Below, in pieces: positions 5,554 through 6,983 of a DNA stretch of 6,983 bases. The notes under the pieces were generated by a model. The model was given only the letters and a program-made list of their open reading frames with translations. It did not search any database and was not told where the DNA came from. Source of the stretch: Leptolyngbya sp. SIO4C5 (GTDB taxonomy: Bacteria > Cyanobacteriota > Cyanobacteriia > Phormidesmidales > Phormidesmidaceae); NCBI GenBank assembly GCA_010671965.1, contig JAAHIC010000228.1:1-6983 (forward strand). The letters run 5' to 3'. Numbering within the stretch: the stretch's first letter is position 1; the number at the start of each line of letters is the position of its first letter. The translations under genes and the position numbers were made by a program.

Positions 5554-6963
5554 ATGGTAACTTCCCCTCTGCGGGCAGCAGTTCCTGTGTTGGGACGAGA
5601 CAGTGCTGCCCCTAGGTCGCCTCAGGGACTGGGCTGGCCGCTATTAGAGCTACCCCAAGCCTCTCTTTTTGGGACTGACGGTATTCGAGGACGCGCTGGC
5701 GATTTGCTGACGGCTCCGCTGGCGCTGCAGATCGGCTTCTGGGCCGGACAGGTGCTGCAGGGGCAGACCCTGCTGTCTGGTCCGATCATTGTGGGCCAGG
5801 ATTCTCGCAATTCCAGCGATATGCTAGCAATGGCGCTGTCTGCGGGCCTGACTGCAGCCGGACTGGAGGTTTGGAATTTGGGGCTCTGCCCGACGGCAGC
5901 GGTGGCCTACTTGACCTGCACCTGTCAGGCAATTGGCGGCATTATGATTTCAGCCAGCCATAACCCCCCTGCCGACAATGGTATCAAGTTCTTTGCCCCC
6001 GATGGTACTAAGCTCTCAGGTGCAATTCAGGCTCAAATTGAGCAGGCACTGCGTCAGGGACAGTGCAGCCCCTTCGCTGAGGTGCAGAATAACCAATGGG
6101 GCCAGCATCACTTCCGCCCAGAACTGGTGGAGCAGTACGCGGCCTTTTTACAGTCACCCCTACCAGCAGCCCTCAATCTCAGCGGCATGCGGATTGTTTT
6201 AGATATGGCCTGGGGGGCAGCAACCCGCGTAGCTGAGCCGGTTTTTTGTCGCACAGGGGCTGAGATTATTAGCTTACACGGGACGCCCGACGGCGATCGC
6301 ATCAATGTCGGCTGCGGCTCCACCCATTTAGATCCGCTCAAGGCGGCAGTGCAAAACCATCAGGCCGATCTGGGCTTTGCCTTTGACGGGGATGCCGACC
6401 GGGTAATTGCCGTGGATGCCCAAGGCCGGGTCGTCGATGGTGACTACATCCTCTACTTTTGGGGCCAAACCCTGCATCAAACCCAGCAGCTGCCAGAAAA
6501 TACGATTGTCTCCACCGTGATGGCGAATTTGGGGTTTGAGCGGGCCTGGCAGCAGCTCGGTGGGCAACTCATTCGCACCAAAGTAGGCGATCAGCACGTT
6601 CACGCCGAAATGCTGCAGCGGGGCGCGAAGCTGGGTGGCGAACAGTCGGGCCATATTCTCTGCCATCACTACAGCATGACCGGAGACGGCATCCTGACGG
6701 CGCTGCACCTGGCAAATTTGGTCAACCGCTCTGGCGGCACCCTGTCTGAGCTGGTGGATCAGAGCTTCCAGCCCTATCCGCAACTGCTCAAGAATGTGCG
6801 GGTAGAAGACCGCGATCGCCGGTTGAACTGGCACACCCATGAGCGTCTGCAACAGACATGGGCTCTCCCACCAACGACGACTCCGTGGATTGGATCTCGA
6901 CGGCAGGCTGCGATCGTGCTTCCGCGGCGAGAGCCGCGATCAGGACGAACGAGGCAAGCAAGC
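5554..6963 (+). CDS. glmM: Phosphoglucosamine mutase GlmM, 3' end replaced by unrelated sequence
   Basis: GlmM interconverts glucosamine-6-phosphate and glucosamine-1-phosphate, on the route to UDP-GlcNAc for peptidoglycan and surface glycans, in the cytoplasm. It has a cyanobacterial-type N-terminal leader (about 1-35), then [15 protein letters not shown] (39-53), the active-site loop [15 protein letters not shown] (132-146; S135 is the phosphorylated serine), metal-binding DGDADR (278-283) and sugar-binding GEQSGH (362-367). Family sequence continues through [16 protein letters not shown] (411-426) to about LQQ (432-434), then stops. The remaining residues to TAG (6964-6966) are not GlmM-like. 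The fourth domain, with its phosphate-binding RASGTEP-type loop, about 50-60 residues, is absent in every frame, so this product should be inactive. glmM is normally essential, so the break near 6855 is more likely a chimeric contig end, or an insertion with the rest outside the window, than a tolerated mutation. Confidence 0.93.
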
Positions 6964-6982
6964 TAGGCAGCGCTCTCGCGAC
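6856..6982 (-). CDS. Possible N-terminal fragment of an exported protein, partial
   Basis: Read leftward from the right edge, one minus-strand frame is open across the segment. It encodes [16 protein letters not shown] followed by EARSQP and then [17 protein letters not shown]. This has the shape of a signal peptide (hydrophobic core, then small residues with an A-x-A-like site) followed by the start of a beta-rich secreted domain. Hand-counted third codon positions are about three-quarters G or C, consistent with coding use in GC-rich DNA. There is no ATG or GTG near the edge, so any start would lie beyond the window. Past about 6855 the frame only runs antisense to glmM. The competing plus-strand frame from ATG 6858 is also open but looks less protein-like. 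This is tentative. Confidence 0.3.
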
Positions 6983-6983
6983 G
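6856..6983. other. Foreign-looking GC-rich segment joined inside glmM
   Basis: From about 6855 the sequence no longer fits glmM and becomes richer in G+C; a hand count gives 41 of 60 bases for 6901-6960, against 31 of 60 for 6481-6540. It contains no HIP1 octamer. No transposase and no diagnostic insertion-sequence end is visible. A short perfect hairpin (CGCGGC 6923-6928, GCCGCG 6933-6938, 4-nt loop) lies inside. The minus strand is open from the right edge through the whole segment and encodes a signal-peptide-like sequence. The source cannot be identified from 128 bases. Confidence 0.6.

Larger units (their letters stand above)
1021..6819. repeat. Thirteen HIP1 octamers (GCGATCGC)
   Basis: Perfect GCGATCGC copies start at 1021, 2249, 2674, 2741, 2826, 3576, 3608, 3770, 4291, 4548, 5047, 6293 and 6812. 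HIP1 is the over-represented palindrome of many cyanobacterial genomes; chance would give far fewer than one in this length. Eleven of the 13 lie between 2249 and 6300. Only one lies left of 2.2 kb, inside the ATPase gene, and none lies after 6819. Confidence 0.9.

Noticed and set aside
6328..6852. Long minus-strand open frame (174 codons) antisense to glmM
   Set aside because: It is a shadow of the strongly coding, motif-rich glmM on the plus strand. Its translation shows no recognisable domain, and GC-rich genes often leave such frames open.
6923..6938. Hairpin CGCGGC-GAGA-GCCGCG as a terminator or transposon end
   Set aside because: There is no T-run after it, it is not at the junction with glmM, and 6-bp GC dyads are common in GC-rich DNA.
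6858..6983. Plus-strand open frame starting at ATG 6858 as a new gene
   Set aside because: It has no ribosome-binding site, starts inside the glmM remnant, runs off the edge, and its composition is less protein-like than the minus-strand frame of the same segment.

Overview
The window is cyanobacterial. The octamer GCGATCGC (HIP1, a cyanobacterial genomic signature) occurs 13 times in about 7 kb. The divergent pair of a cyanobacterial-type GlmM with a long N-terminal leader and a DUF309 protein also fits. No tRNA, rRNA, CRISPR array or transposase gene was seen. The genus cannot be read from the sequence.

Layout, left to right. At the left edge (1-140) there is a perfect 41-bp inverted repeat around a 58-nt centre. 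It breaks the ATP-binding gene of a polysaccharide ABC exporter: the minus strand (1095-88) carries the N-terminal part, and the plus strand (3-98) carries the continuation of its C-terminal domain in opposite orientation. Next come the partner permease (2024-1116, minus), a 220-nt gap, a 632-residue protein joining a PD-(D/E)XK nuclease-like region to a DUF2075/Schlafen-group-3-like helicase (4143-2245, minus), a TPR protein with an N-terminal membrane anchor (4717-4235, minus), a 77-residue two-helix membrane protein (4964-4731, minus) and a DUF309 protein (5453-5004, minus). A 100-nt divergent region holds a striking direct repeat. It is followed by glmM (from 5554, plus), which loses homology near 6855. 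The last ~129 bases are unrelated, GC-rich sequence.

How the genes work together. The permease and ATPase form a Wzm/Wzt-type exporter that moves an undecaprenyl-linked polysaccharide across the inner membrane. GlmM makes glucosamine-1-phosphate, the precursor of UDP-GlcNAc for peptidoglycan and surface glycans. The TPR, 77-aa and DUF309 genes look like a small co-directional housekeeping cluster of unknown function. The nuclease-helicase is most likely a nucleic-acid processing or defence protein, and nothing nearby pairs with it.

Both ends look like breakpoints, each within about 150 bases of an edge: a fold-back on the left and a composition change inside an essential gene on the right. 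The simplest reading is that this is a whole contig from a metagenomic or amplified-DNA assembly with chimeric ends, not a novel locus. The most interesting items that are not obvious artefacts are the HLR1/Pho-box-like direct repeat at 5480-5498 and the nuclease-helicase fusion.
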